A stretch of DNA of 64,000 bases from Candidatus Gastranaerophilales bacterium HUM_1 (GCA_002103105.1 DAAY01000003.1:434001-498000), one strand, 5' to 3'; positions 34,545 through 45,199 are shown, numbered from the stretch's first letter. Numbers and translations: made by a program. Notes: generated by a model from the letters alone, not told the origin.

Positions 34545-35243
34545 ATGAGTTTTATTTCTAATATGAGAATAAATCCAATTAACGTAAATCGAATAAATCA
34601 TGATTTTGAACATTTTGCAAGAGAAACAATGCAATCAAGAATTAGGAACCCTCACTCTTTCGCAAAGGAAATTAGTGCATTTCAAAAAAATTATTCAAAA
34701 ATGGGAATGTTAGATGTTTTTTGTTACAATTTGGCGGATTTTGCTGAAAGGTTACAAGGTTCTGGCATGCGAGATTTTGCGGGTATTGTTTATAGCGGTT
34801 TGGCAAAACTCCCAATTGCAAAAGATACAAGAATTACAATTTTAGAAAAAGCAATTACAAATGCCGAAAATCAAGGAGATAAGTTCCATATATTGGCAAG
34901 AATTGTGGATTTGAAAAAGTTGTACAAAGCTGAATGGATGTCTAAACAATATGTCAAGACACTTTTGAAAGAGGAAAAGTGTTTGAAGTCAATTGTCACA
35001 GATTTTGAGGAAGCTAAAAAAGGTTTCAAAACTGTTGCAAAAGGAACAGAGTCAGAAGATGTGTATCGCTTGCGTTTAGCCTTTGCTAGGATTGATATTG
35101 CCAAAACTTGTATGAGGCAAAATCCAGGATTAGCATTATCTAAAATAAAATCTGCCAAAAGAGTTTTTATTGAACAAGGCAGAACAAAAGAAGTCGAGTT
35201 CTCCGAACAATTGGCGAAACAAATTGAATTAAGACGTTATTAG
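34545..35243 (+). CDS. Hypothetical helical protein, 232 residues
   Basis: Begins MSFISNMRINPINVNRIN and is almost entirely helical and basic, possibly TPR-like (helix pairs such as AERLQGSGMRDFAGIVYSGLAKL and the following ILEKAITNAENQGD). No signal peptide. No Shine-Dalgarno is seen before ATG. It follows the CsoR remnant by 30 bases and is convergent with the WG-repeat gene (2-base gap). No family recognised. Confidence 0.62.
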   Translation: MSFISNMRINPINVNRINHDFEHFARETMQSRIRNPHSFAKEISAFQKNYSKMGMLDVFCYNLADFAERLQGSGMRDFAGIVYSGLAKLPIAKDTRITILEKAITNAENQGDKFHILARIVDLKKLYKAEWMSKQYVKTLLKEEKCLKSIVTDFEEAKKGFKTVAKGTESEDVYRLRLAFARIDIAKTCMRQNPGLALSKIKSAKRVFIEQGRTKEVEFSEQLAKQIELRRY

Positions 35244-35245
35244 TC

Positions 35246-36151
35246 TTATTTGATTTGTCGTTTTAATTCTTTTTTTACAGTAGAAAGAGGTCCATTGTTT
35301 GGGTTTCTTACGTTTCTGTAATAGTGCTTGCAATACACTACTGGATATTTTGAAATCCAAGATAACTTCATAAAAATTGAAACCGTGTCAGCTCCTTTTG
35401 AAAGCATAAGTTCATCAATTGTATCTTCATGAGATGGTGAAATTGATGAGAAAAGTTTGATTAAATAATCAGAAAAGGTTACGACAGAATAACTTGAAAT
35501 TACTCCAGTATTTACAACGATATTTTGGAGTGACAAATCTTCTTTCGTTGCGAGGTTATGCTCTGCATCCGCAGGGAGGGTGAGGGTATCAGCTTTTACT
35601 TGTTGAAGTTCATACCATTCTCCATTGTAAGAAATTCTCATTACATTTGGTTTTGGCATATAAATATCATCAAATTTATTTTCTAAAATTACTTTTCCAT
35701 CATAACCAACAATCCCGTATTTATAATTCTTGTAGGTTAAAAACATTTGCCCAAATAAAATATCAATTTTTGAATATTCAGGTTTTACGATGGTATTCCC
35801 AAATTCGTCATAAATTCCGTAGTCGTTATCATTTCCGAATTTCGCAAATTTGGTAACAATTCTATCTGCATTTCTATACTTTATTGGAACTAAAACTTTA
35901 CCACTGGAATCGATTAGTCCAAATTTGTATTTTTTGTTTTGGACAATCCAAGAATGAGTTCCAACCCTAATCATTTTGCGATAAATTGGTTCTACGGTAA
36001 TATTATTCGCCTTATCCTTTAATCCCCATCTTTCATTTTGGGTGAACAGAATAACGTCGTTTGTTAACAACTCAGAATTTGCTGTATCTTCTGCTAATAC
36101 ATGTGTTCCAAATATAAAAATTATGCCCAATAAAACCAACAATCTTTTCAT
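35246..36151 (-). CDS. WG-repeat protein, exported
   Basis: 301 residues with an N-terminal signal peptide (about 1-20, ending HVLAED) and several WG/WG-like beta repeats: WGLKDKANNITVEPIYRKM, FGLIDSSGKVLVPIKYRN, YGIYDEFGNTIVKPEYSK and YGIVGYDGKVILENKFDD. WG repeats form surface beta structures of unknown ligand. A TATAGT lies six bases before the ATG without a Shine-Dalgarno, suggesting leaderless translation. Divergent from the AsmA-like gene. Confidence 0.8.
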   Translation of the reverse strand: MKRLLVLLGIIFIFGTHVLAEDTANSELLTNDVILFTQNERWGLKDKANNITVEPIYRKMIRVGTHSWIVQNKKYKFGLIDSSGKVLVPIKYRNADRIVTKFAKFGNDNDYGIYDEFGNTIVKPEYSKIDILFGQMFLTYKNYKYGIVGYDGKVILENKFDDIYMPKPNVMRISYNGEWYELQQVKADTLTLPADAEHNLATKEDLSLQNIVVNTGVISSYSVVTFSDYLIKLFSSISPSHEDTIDELMLSKGADTVSIFMKLSWISKYPVVYCKHYYRNVRNPNNGPLSTVKKELKRQIK

Positions 36152-36211
36152 AACTTAACTATAACATAAAATTTGTTATGGTATAATTTTTTAAGAAATA
36201 GGTGAGTTTTT

Positions 36212-39025
36212 ATGATTAAGAAGAGTATAATATTATCTATAAAGCTTTTAATAGGTACGATTGTTTTCGCAGGATTGATTATTTCTGGTGCTGTTATTTT
36301 TTACCTAAAGGGGGTTCCATATCTTGCTTCAAATGACAAGGTAGTAAATTATTTAGAAGATGTTGCAAGCAAATCTCTTGGTACTGAAATTGATATAAAA
36401 CATCCTGTTGTTAAAACAGAATTATCTCCAAATATATATTTGGGGGTGGATAATTTTGAAGTTTTAAAAAATAAGAAATCTATTGCGAAAGTGGAAAATT
36501 TTGGAATAAATTTATCTCTTTCTGAAATCTTAAAAAAGAATGTAATTTTGAAAAGTGCAACGTCTGATTATATTTTTGCAGATGTCAATCAAATATTGGA
36601 TTTACAATGCTTTAAGGCTCAAAAAAAATCACAAAAAAATGATTGGAATTTCGATATTTTTCAGTCTGTTTTATCAATAAAAAATGCAAAAATTTTGTAT
36701 AATTTAGACAAAAATACAAACATAATTATTGATGGAAATAATTTAAGAATTGATGATAATATTGATAAAAAACATGTAAATTACAATGTTGTTGCAACAA
36801 TTAAAAAAGGTAAAAATGTTTTAAAAATTAAAACTTCAGATGATAATAAAGTTTATCTATTGGATAAAGAAAAATTTGTAGTTGAAAACTCTCAAATTTC
36901 TGTAAATGATAAGAAATTGTTTTTCAGTGGGAATGTTGATACAAAATCAAATTATAATATTAGTTTGTCTGCGAAAAAGTTTTCAATCCCTTATGTGTTG
37001 GATTTCTTAAATTCCCAAATTGTTGAAAATAATATCAATGAACAGTTGGTTTATTTCAAAAATATTGATGGAAATTTCGATTTTAAGGTTAATGTAAAAA
37101 ATAATAATATTGATGGTTTAATTGATTTGAATAAATTGTCCTTTAAATTAATTCCGTTTATGGATTTACCAATTTTATTGAATAAAGGTCAAGTAAAAAT
37201 TGATAATTATAGAATTCAGTTGAAGGATTTCAAAGGCTATTATGCAAATAAACCAAGTAACAAAATGGATTTTGAAGGAACTGTAAAAGATTATTTGAAA
37301 TCTATGGATACAAATTTGGTTGGAAATGCCGTTGTTACAAACGATTTTTCAGAACATTACATGTCAAAAATGATTGGTTATCCAATGAAAATGTCTGGGA
37401 AAGCTGATACTAGAGTAATGCTAAAAATGATTAATAATAAAATCGATTTAACTTGGCTTTACAAATTTGATAAGGGCAACGGATTTATTGTAGATGGCGA
37501 TGAAACATTTATGAATGATTTAGCTACTCGTGTTTTGGTTGCGAAAATGCACTTTGAAAATATGCTTTTGAATATAAAATCAATCGATTATTATGCAGAA
37601 GATCCAGATAAAAGCCATGGAAACAAAAAACGCATTCCTCTTGTGAGTTTCAGTTCAAATATTGATTTTTCAAATGGTAAAACATTTGTCAAAGATTTTG
37701 GAATGGATTTGCCAAAACCTATGCCGAGTGGGTTTGTGAATATGCTAATAAAAGAAAAATTATTCAAAGGTGGAACTTTTATTGGTCACGTAAAACTTAT
37801 TAACACTGGAAAATATCCGACCCTTCAAGGGGATATGAAAGTTTCTGATGTGAGGATTCCTAGTCAAAGGTTATATATAAAAGAGGGTGAATTCAAAACA
37901 GATAATGATCATATGCACATCTCTTCAAATGGACGATATAGACGCTCAAGTTATCACGCATCTGGGGTAATTATGAATGAAATAAAATTCCCAATAATTG
38001 TAAAAGATGCAGAACTTGGGGTTGATAATATTGATGTAGAAAAATATTTGCAGATATTTAATAATCAAACTCCGAGTGATGTTGCTTCTGATAATGTCCA
38101 AAAAACAGTAGAAGAATCTATTGCAAAGAATGTTTCTGATGACGATGATGACAATTCTCAAACTTTTGATTTGGCAAATTTAATTATTGAAAAATGTCGT
38201 CTAATAGCGGATAAAGGTTTTTATAAAGATATAAAATTTTCTAATGTTGTTGCAAATTTAACTCTAGATGAAAATAGTGTATTAAAAATAGATTCAAATA
38301 AATTTAATATAGCAGATGGCACATCTTCTGCCAAAATAAATTGTGACTTGAAAAAACACAAGTATTCATTGTGGCTTGCGTTGGTAAAAGTTGATTCAGA
38401 TATTATTGCATCGTCATTGTTGAATTTGCCAAAAGAAATCAATGGGAAAGCTAGTGGCTTGATGGAACTAGAAACTGATGATAGTTTGAAGTTAAATGGG
38501 CGTATTCAATTTAGAGTTTATGAAGGGATAATTCCGAAAATTGGGCTTGTGGAATACACAATGAAAGTTGCCGCATTATTCAGGAATCCTCTCACTATGG
38601 TTACTCCGTCAATTGTTTCAGATTTGGTTTCAGTTCCAGAGGGTAAATTTGAACAAATAGATGGTGATTTGAGATTAAAAGATAATGTGATTAAACCAAT
38701 GATGATAAAATCTTCATCTCCTCAATTAAGTTCATTTATTGTTGGTACATATGATTTAGAAGCCCAAGATGCGGCATTGAGAATTTATACCAAATTTTCT
38801 AATCGCAAAAAGGGAATTTATGGATTTTTGAGGAATTTATCTTTAAATAGTTTGGCAAATAGAATTCCGTTAAGTAGTAGAACTGATAGTGATTATTATT
38901 CAGCTGAAATTTCTCAATTACCAAAAATTGATGCAGAAGAAAAGGATTGCCAAATCTTTTTAACAAAAGTTGATGGAGATATAGTTCAAAATAACTTCCT
39001 TTCTTCTTTGAAGAAGATAAAATAA
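36212..39025 (+). CDS. AsmA/YhdP-like inner-membrane protein
   Basis: 937 residues with one N-terminal membrane helix (about 10-33) and a very long periplasmic beta-rich region, ending with an AsmA-like C-terminal part (about 700-900; LSLNSLANRIPLSS near the end). AsmA-family proteins form long grooves that carry phospholipid between inner and outer membranes, which fits the diderm envelope implied by kdsA and the RND pump. AGGTGAG precedes ATG and TATAAT is further upstream. Confidence 0.78.
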   Translation: MIKKSIILSIKLLIGTIVFAGLIISGAVIFYLKGVPYLASNDKVVNYLEDVASKSLGTEIDIKHPVVKTELSPNIYLGVDNFEVLKNKKSIAKVENFGINLSLSEILKKNVILKSATSDYIFADVNQILDLQCFKAQKKSQKNDWNFDIFQSVLSIKNAKILYNLDKNTNIIIDGNNLRIDDNIDKKHVNYNVVATIKKGKNVLKIKTSDDNKVYLLDKEKFVVENSQISVNDKKLFFSGNVDTKSNYNISLSAKKFSIPYVLDFLNSQIVENNINEQLVYFKNIDGNFDFKVNVKNNNIDGLIDLNKLSFKLIPFMDLPILLNKGQVKIDNYRIQLKDFKGYYANKPSNKMDFEGTVKDYLKSMDTNLVGNAVVTNDFSEHYMSKMIGYPMKMSGKADTRVMLKMINNKIDLTWLYKFDKGNGFIVDGDETFMNDLATRVLVAKMHFENMLLNIKSIDYYAEDPDKSHGNKKRIPLVSFSSNIDFSNGKTFVKDFGMDLPKPMPSGFVNMLIKEKLFKGGTFIGHVKLINTGKYPTLQGDMKVSDVRIPSQRLYIKEGEFKTDNDHMHISSNGRYRRSSYHASGVIMNEIKFPIIVKDAELGVDNIDVEKYLQIFNNQTPSDVASDNVQKTVEESIAKNVSDDDDDNSQTFDLANLIIEKCRLIADKGFYKDIKFSNVVANLTLDENSVLKIDSNKFNIADGTSSAKINCDLKKHKYSLWLALVKVDSDIIASSLLNLPKEINGKASGLMELETDDSLKLNGRIQFRVYEGIIPKIGLVEYTMKVAALFRNPLTMVTPSIVSDLVSVPEGKFEQIDGDLRLKDNVIKPMMIKSSSPQLSSFIVGTYDLEAQDAALRIYTKFSNRKKGIYGFLRNLSLNSLANRIPLSSRTDSDYYSAEISQLPKIDAEEKDCQIFLTKVDGDIVQNNFLSSLKKIK

Positions 39026-39029
39026 TTTA

Positions 39030-39400
39030 AGAGAAAAGGAAAAAGGGAATAGGGGAATAAGTTCGTTACGTTTTATTTTTTCTTCCTCTCCTAGGGGAGA
39101 GGATTGAGGTGAGGGGTTAAACCTAACGAGTATGGATTGAGATACTTCGCTCCGCTCAGTATGACGAATTTGTAAGATATTGTGCATTATTCCTCCCCTA
39201 GGGACTCTGCCGAGCAAAACAATCCAGTGAATTGTTTTGCGAGAGGTATGGTTAGGAGAGTGGTTGATTTGATAAATACTTGTTCACTTTTTCTTTTTGA
39301 TTTCGATGAGAAAAGAATTAAAACCCTCACCCCTACCCCCTCTCCCTTAAAAAAGGGCGAGGGAAAATAGCTATGTAGGTTGTGCTTATTAGCCTAACAA
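39030..39400. repeat. Intergenic REP-like repeat cluster B
   Basis: No gene. Modules in order: the plain hairpin CCTCTCCTAGGGGAGAGG with GATTGAGGTGAGGGGTT (39085-39120); GAGATACTTCGCT...GTATGACGAATTTG (39140-39173); a hairpin whose loop is replaced by GGACTCTGCCGAG plus CAAAACAAT/ATTGTTTTG (39202-39247, also at 46303); and CCCTCTCCCTTAAAAAAGGG near 39337-39357. Confidence 0.75.
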
Positions 39401-39422
39401 ATAAATATTCCAATCCAATTCC

Positions 39423-40652
39423 TTAAACAAGTCTGCTTATTCCAACGGATTTCAAACCTTCAATATTCCCTTGCATATGAAGTGGAAATTTCATTGTTTT
39501 TTCAAAGAAATTCCGTATTAATTCATCATATTCTTTTTGGCTTGCGAATCCAGCAGCAAAGGCATCTTTTTCTATGGTTTGTTTTAGATATCCAACAGAG
39601 TCCTTTTCTCCATTAATATAATTGTCAGTTTCTTTTGCCCATTGTTCGGCTTGTTCTTTTTCTTTGGCAGAAAGAGGTTTTGATTTGTTTTCTGGTTGCG
39701 AAATGAGTTTTTTATAATTTTTTTCTAAACTTGCTTTTTGACGACTTTCTAATTTTTGCTTCAATAATTTGCATTTTATTACTTGTGGTGGATTTTCCAA
39801 TTTTTCCATTAGAGAATTTTGGTACTGATGTCTGAGCTCATGATTTGTTACATTTACAATTTTAGATTTATTTCCTGCTTGTTTACTTAAATCAACCCTA
39901 ATTTCATTAGTATAACAGCGGGAAGTTCCTTCAACAGATTTACTTAGTCTTTCATTTAATACTGTTATTTCTCTATCAGAAACATTCTGTTTTGCCTTTG
40001 AGTATGGGATAATTGCTCGAAGAAATTCTTCATCTTCATAATTTTTTGCAAATAAATAAGGTGTTTTTGATATTTCTTCTAATTCTTTTTGAGAAACAAA
40101 ATTACTATTAATTCCTGTTTGTACTATTTCCCCAGTTTCATTTCTAGATGCGGTTGTTCTAACGTATTGATGTTGTTTATGAGGTTTTAATTTCTCAAAA
40201 AATTGGACTTCTTTTGTGGTATTGTCTTTTTCATAATTTATCGTAAGTTTTTCTCTATCTAATGTTTTTGAGTCTTTAGAAAAAATATGTTTTGAGGTCA
40301 TTAATTGAGTTGTATTTCCATTTACTGTTGTTTGAGATTTAATTTCTCTGAGAGTACTATTATCACCCCAATATGTTCTTGTGGTTGACACAGTTTCTTT
40401 TTTAGAGGTTTTTCGGATATTTCTCCAGAGCAGATTACCTTCGCTATCTTTGAACGAAGTTACTGTTGTTTTACCTTTCCCGCCTTTTGTGGAAATTTCT
40501 ACAAAATCCATTGTGTGGGCAAATTTAGGTATCGGAATATTTTTAACTTTCGCAATTGGTATATTTGTTTGTTTTGAAATAAGTTTACTCCCTTGCTTTC
40601 CAAGAGGTTTAAACCTACTTGCAATGCGAGAGGTAATGGATAACCAATTCAT
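39423..40652 (-). CDS. Putative zinc metalloprotease with HELRH motif, lineage-specific
   Basis: 409 residues. A HExxH motif, H271-E-L-R-H275, lies in NVTNHELRHQYQ, and a possible third ligand, Glu361 in EKDAFAAG, follows about 85 residues later, as in gluzincin-type proteases. The N-terminal 230 residues are polar, Lys/Thr-rich and beta-prone without a signal peptide. AGGGGA precedes ATG by six bases. Family is not recognised; it could be a secreted effector or toxin-like enzyme. The protease call depends on the motif only. Confidence 0.6.
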   Translation of the reverse strand: MNWLSITSRIASRFKPLGKQGSKLISKQTNIPIAKVKNIPIPKFAHTMDFVEISTKGGKGKTTVTSFKDSEGNLLWRNIRKTSKKETVSTTRTYWGDNSTLREIKSQTTVNGNTTQLMTSKHIFSKDSKTLDREKLTINYEKDNTTKEVQFFEKLKPHKQHQYVRTTASRNETGEIVQTGINSNFVSQKELEEISKTPYLFAKNYEDEEFLRAIIPYSKAKQNVSDREITVLNERLSKSVEGTSRCYTNEIRVDLSKQAGNKSKIVNVTNHELRHQYQNSLMEKLENPPQVIKCKLLKQKLESRQKASLEKNYKKLISQPENKSKPLSAKEKEQAEQWAKETDNYINGEKDSVGYLKQTIEKDAFAAGFASQKEYDELIRNFFEKTMKFPLHMQGNIEGLKSVGISRLV

Positions 40653-40835
40653 TTATTTCCCCTAAATATTGTGTCTATTATTATAAAGTATTTTTATGCT
40701 TAAAAATTGCCAAGATATTAATAAATTCTTTGTATCACCATGTTGTCAAACAAAAAACTTTATATAATAATAAAGTTGATTATGGGGGTAAAACCTCATA
40801 AATATACATTTAATTTATGGAGGAAATTAAGAATC

Positions 40836-42602
40836 GTGGATATATTTTCAATATTTACTTTATGCGGGGGGTTAGCATTTTTCCTGTATGGAATGATTGT
40901 TATGTCCGCTGGGCTAGAAAAAATTGCTGGCGGCAAGATGGAGAAGCTTTTAGAAAAAATTACTTCTAATCCAGTAAAAAGCTTTGCTCTAGGTGCAGGT
41001 ATTACGATTGCGGTCCAGAGTTCCTCAGCTGTAACAGTTATGCTTGTTGGTTTTGTAAACTCTGGAATAATGAAGTTATCTCAGGCTATCGGCATAATCA
41101 TGGGTTCAAACGTTGGTACAACGGTAACGTCATGGATTTTAAGTTTATCGGGTATTCAAAGTTCTAACTTCTTTATTCGTTTTTTAAAGCCTGAATCTTT
41201 TTGCCCATTGCTTGCTTTAGTTGCTGTAATTTTAATAATGACTTCAAAAAATAATCTCTCAAGACGTAAAAGTGTTGGGGGATTTTTAATAGGTTTTGCA
41301 GTTTTGATGTATGGGATGCAATTGATGTCAACTTCTATGGCTCCTCTTGCAGATGATCCTAGATTTTCACATGCTTTAACTTTATTCAAAAATCCTGTTC
41401 TTGGACTTTTGGTTGGGGCAATTGTTACTGCAATTATCCAAAGCTCAGCTGCTTCTGTTGGTATGTTGCAAGCGTTGTCTATGACTGGTGGAATTTCTTA
41501 TGCGGTTGCAGTTCCAATTATCATTGGTCAAAACATTGGTACTTGTATCACTGCTGTATTATCTAGTATTGGTGTAAATACAAACGCAAAAAGAGTTTCT
41601 GTCGTTCACGTAATGTTCAACGTTTTAGGTGCGTTGATTTTCTTACCAATTTACGAATTCGGTCATTACTTTATAAATTATCCATTTGCAGAAGCTACAA
41701 ATCCTTTTGGTATTGCGGTTTGTCATTCTATATTCAATATTGCAACAACGGTTTTACTATTCCCATTTGCAAAACAAATGGAAAAACTTGCTTATGTTTT
41801 AATCAAAGATAAAAAGGATGAAAAAGACGTTATTCTTGATGAAAGATTACTTCTTACTCCTTCTATTGCAATCAATCAATGCTACAAAGCTACTGGTACG
41901 ATGGCAAAAATTACTCGTGATACTTTGGTTATGTCTGTAAGAATGTTGAAACAATATAATCACAAAGTAGCGGAGATTATTAACAAGAACGAAGTTTTGA
42001 TTGATAAATACCAAGATACTTTGGAATCATTTTTACAAAAGCTTTCTGGTACAGAATTGTCTGATGAAGATAGTAATAAAATTTCTCAGCTTATTCTTTC
42101 AATTTCTGATTTTGAAAAGATTGCAGACCATGCAATTCATATTTTGAATTTGGCAAATAAAATGCATAGAAAAGAATGGAAACTTTTACCTGAAACAGTT
42201 GAAGAATTAAAACATGTTGTTAATGCTGTTAAAGAAGTTTTTGATGTGACGGTAAATGCTTTTGTTGAACACAATGTAAATCAAGCATATCATGTTGAAC
42301 CTTTAGAACAGGTAGTTGATGATATTGCTTATACAGCTAAGAAAAATCATATCAAACGTGTTAAAAAAGAAAAAATCCATATCAAACGTGGTTTTGTGTA
42401 TGCTGAAATTTTAAATGATTTGGAAAGAATTTCTGACCACTGTTCTAATATTGCTACAAATATAATTCAGTCTGTAAATTCTTCAATTCCAAAACACGTA
42501 TTGAAAAATAAACTAAAAGATTCTAATAATGAAGATTTTGCTAAAACAGTAGAAACTTTTAGAGAAAATTACGCTGTTGAACCTCTTTCAATCCAAAAAT
42601 AA
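40836..42602 (+). CDS. Na/Pi cotransporter (NptA/YjbB type) with PhoU-like domain
   Basis: I favour a GTG start at 40836 (VDIFSIFTLCGG), with GGAGG 12 bases upstream, over an ATG at 40740. The protein has about eight membrane helices, the two inverted QSS repeats AVQSSSAVTVMLVGF and AIIQSSAASVGML that form the substrate site, and a C-terminal PhoU-like helical bundle (about 350-560). It moves phosphate with sodium, often outward in bacteria. The thioesterase gene follows 14 bases later. Confidence 0.88.
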   Translation: MDIFSIFTLCGGLAFFLYGMIVMSAGLEKIAGGKMEKLLEKITSNPVKSFALGAGITIAVQSSSAVTVMLVGFVNSGIMKLSQAIGIIMGSNVGTTVTSWILSLSGIQSSNFFIRFLKPESFCPLLALVAVILIMTSKNNLSRRKSVGGFLIGFAVLMYGMQLMSTSMAPLADDPRFSHALTLFKNPVLGLLVGAIVTAIIQSSAASVGMLQALSMTGGISYAVAVPIIIGQNIGTCITAVLSSIGVNTNAKRVSVVHVMFNVLGALIFLPIYEFGHYFINYPFAEATNPFGIAVCHSIFNIATTVLLFPFAKQMEKLAYVLIKDKKDEKDVILDERLLLTPSIAINQCYKATGTMAKITRDTLVMSVRMLKQYNHKVAEIINKNEVLIDKYQDTLESFLQKLSGTELSDEDSNKISQLILSISDFEKIADHAIHILNLANKMHRKEWKLLPETVEELKHVVNAVKEVFDVTVNAFVEHNVNQAYHVEPLEQVVDDIAYTAKKNHIKRVKKEKIHIKRGFVYAEILNDLERISDHCSNIATNIIQSVNSSIPKHVLKNKLKDSNNEDFAKTVETFRENYAVEPLSIQK

Positions 42603-42616
42603 AAGAGTTTTAGAAA

Positions 42617-43387
42617 ATGATAAATTTTGATGCTGAAAACAAATATATTTTAGAAGGAACATATCAGGTTTCAATGTCGGAAAAAGACATGCACTACGCA
42701 TTGAAACCTGCAGTGTTGCTTAATTTTATGCAAGATTTAGCCGCAAAATCAATTGATAAAATTGATACAGACTTGTCTTGTGATGCGTTGCTTGCAAAAG
42801 GATTGGGCTGGTTTTTAATTCGCTACCGAATTGAATTTGATGATTATCCTATTGGGGTGGATAAAATTAAAATTTTGACAGAGTGTCGTGGTGGGAATAG
42901 AATGACTACTTTCCGTGACTTTGAGTGTTTTGATGCAGATACTGGGAAACGATTGTTGAGGGCGGTAACGTCTTGGTTTGTTGTTAATTTAAACTCTAAA
43001 TCGATAGTAAATATTTCACAAGAATTCCCTCAGTTTATATCATTTGAAAAGCGAGATGATGATTTAGCTTTACAAAAAATAAAACCTATTAGTCAAAGTG
43101 ATTGCGAAAAAGTTTTCCATGTTCGTTATGATGATTTGGATATGAATGGTCACGTTAACAATACGGTTTATATTACTTGGGCTATGGAAGTATTAGATTT
43201 TGATTTTCGCTCAAAGCATAAATTGAAAACTTTGGATATTTATTTTAAACATGAGGTCAAGTATGGGGATGATATAATTTCTTCGGTGAAAATTGACCGT
43301 GAAAATTTGACATCGGAACACTTGATAACAGATGCGAATACTGGTGAAGAGGTTTGTTTGCTAAAGGCTTCATATGTTGCTATTTAG
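42617..43387 (+). CDS. Acyl-ACP thioesterase (FatA-like)
   Basis: 256 residues forming two hotdog domains; the second contains YDDLDMNGHVNNTVYITWAME (about 174-194), the Asp-x-Asn-x-His catalytic segment of acyl-ACP thioesterases. It releases free fatty acid from acyl carrier protein. The acyl-CoA synthetase next door could reactivate such fatty acids. Probably co-transcribed with the transporter upstream. Confidence 0.87.
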   Translation: MINFDAENKYILEGTYQVSMSEKDMHYALKPAVLLNFMQDLAAKSIDKIDTDLSCDALLAKGLGWFLIRYRIEFDDYPIGVDKIKILTECRGGNRMTTFRDFECFDADTGKRLLRAVTSWFVVNLNSKSIVNISQEFPQFISFEKRDDDLALQKIKPISQSDCEKVFHVRYDDLDMNGHVNNTVYITWAMEVLDFDFRSKHKLKTLDIYFKHEVKYGDDIISSVKIDRENLTSEHLITDANTGEEVCLLKASYVAI

Positions 43388-43489
43388 CCAATTTATGATA
43401 TAATTTTTTTGAAAAATGGTTCGATGTGTTTCTCGAAACTTTTATATAAATTTCATTACATTGAAGGGGAAAAGGGGAGAATTGGATAT

Positions 43490-45166
43490 ATGAGAGAGAA
43501 TGTTTTATCACTGTTAGATCAAAATACAAAACTTTATGGTGAAAGAATTGCTCTTGGCAAACGTAATAAATACGGCTGGAAAGAGCTTACATACAAAGGG
43601 CTTGGTCTTTTGACAAAACAATTTGCAAGTTATTTGATAACTGACTTGCAGATGCAAAAGGGTGAAAGATTAGCCATTCTTTCTGAATCAATGCCAGAAA
43701 TGGGTGCTTGCTTATTTGCTGCAGTTATTTCAGGCATGGTTACTGTTCCCTTAGATAATAAGTTAACTATTTATGAATTAGTTTCAATCCTTTCAAGCTG
43801 TCAACCATCAGTTCTTGCTGTATCCCAAGCAAATTTAGAAAAGGGGTTGGAGTTACAAAAGAAAATTTCAAGTATCAAACATATAATTATCATGGACGAA
43901 CCTCGTTATGATTCTGAATACCCTAGCTTATATACTCTCCCATCTGGTAGAGAATGCAAATGGCGTCATAGATCATTAAAAGATACTGCTTTGATTATTT
44001 ATACTTCTGGTACAACTGGAGCTCCAAAGGGTGTTCAAACAACTTTTGGAAATATGACAACTCAAGTTTTGGAAATGTCAAAAATTTTGCCAGAAGTTTT
44101 GCCTCATGAAAATGTAAATTTGTTGTCAATTTTGCCGATGAATCATTTATTTGAATTGACTGTTGGCTTTTCAACATTTTTGAATAGAGGTTCTTCAATT
44201 TTTTATCCTCAAAGTTTAAAACCAAAAGATGTTTTGGGTGATATGAGAGAAAAGAAAATTGATTTTATGATTGTTGTTCCAGCCTTTTTGAAATTGTTAA
44301 AAAATACGATAGAGGCTGATATTAGAATGCTTCCAACAGAAGAAAAGTTGTTGTTTGAACGTTCTTACGCAGCAGCTGAATATATTACGGATTACAATAT
44401 CAAACGTCAATTATTCAGAAGTATTTTGGCAAAATTTGGTGGAAACTTCTATGGGTTTATGACTGGGGGTGCTCCATTAGATCCAACCGTTGGAGAATTC
44501 TTTGAACGAATTGGTATCAAGGTGTTCCAATGTTATGGTTTGTCTGAAACAAGCCCTATTATTTCTGTAGATAGGGGTAATGATAGAAAATTGATGTCTG
44601 TTGGTCCTGTTTTGGATTCATATGATGCAAAAATTGATGAAGAAACTGGAGAACTTATGGTTAAAGGTCCATCTGTAATGAAAGGATATTATAACAATCC
44701 AGAGAAAACAGCGGAAGTATTAGAGGCTGACGGTTGGTTACATACAGGTGATATTGGAGAGTTTGATTCTGATGGCAGATTGTATATTACTGGTAGAATT
44801 AAGAATATGATTGTTCTTTCTGGTGGTAAAAAAGTATTCCCAGAAGAAGTGGAAGCTGTTTTGGAAGGCGATTCAAATTTTGCTGAAGTTTGCGTATTTG
44901 GTGCAACAAGAACCTCTGGAGCAAAAGATGGTACTGAAGAGATTATGACCGTAGTTGTTCCAACAGAAGAGATTATGCAAAAATATCCAAATGATGAAGA
45001 GTTGGAAAGCTTTGTTACTCAAGAGGTTAAGAATTTGTCTGTACAATTAGCTCCATATAAAAGACCAGTGAATATTGTAGTCCGAAAAGAACCTTTGCCA
45101 AGAACTGCAACAAGAAAAGTTAAACGTAATGTTGTAAAAGAACAAACATTGGCTCAACATGTTTAG
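43490..45166 (+). CDS. Long-chain acyl-CoA/acyl-ACP synthetase (AMP-forming)
   Basis: The start is ATG 43490 (MRENVLSLLDQN) with GGGGAG ten bases upstream; an in-frame TTG at 43409 is less likely. The 558-residue protein has the AMP-binding motif IIYTSGTTGAPKG, YGLSETSP, GWLHTGDIG and the C-terminal Lys in RKVKRN. Enzymes of this shape activate fatty acids to acyl-CoA or acyl-ACP. It follows the thioesterase, suggesting fatty acid recycling or exogenous fatty acid use. Confidence 0.87.
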   Translation: MRENVLSLLDQNTKLYGERIALGKRNKYGWKELTYKGLGLLTKQFASYLITDLQMQKGERLAILSESMPEMGACLFAAVISGMVTVPLDNKLTIYELVSILSSCQPSVLAVSQANLEKGLELQKKISSIKHIIIMDEPRYDSEYPSLYTLPSGRECKWRHRSLKDTALIIYTSGTTGAPKGVQTTFGNMTTQVLEMSKILPEVLPHENVNLLSILPMNHLFELTVGFSTFLNRGSSIFYPQSLKPKDVLGDMREKKIDFMIVVPAFLKLLKNTIEADIRMLPTEEKLLFERSYAAAEYITDYNIKRQLFRSILAKFGGNFYGFMTGGAPLDPTVGEFFERIGIKVFQCYGLSETSPIISVDRGNDRKLMSVGPVLDSYDAKIDEETGELMVKGPSVMKGYYNNPEKTAEVLEADGWLHTGDIGEFDSDGRLYITGRIKNMIVLSGGKKVFPEEVEAVLEGDSNFAEVCVFGATRTSGAKDGTEEIMTVVVPTEEIMQKYPNDEELESFVTQEVKNLSVQLAPYKRPVNIVVRKEPLPRTATRKVKRNVVKEQTLAQHV

Positions 45167-45199
45167 ATGATTTTTCTTATATGTATAAAAGAGGTTCTT

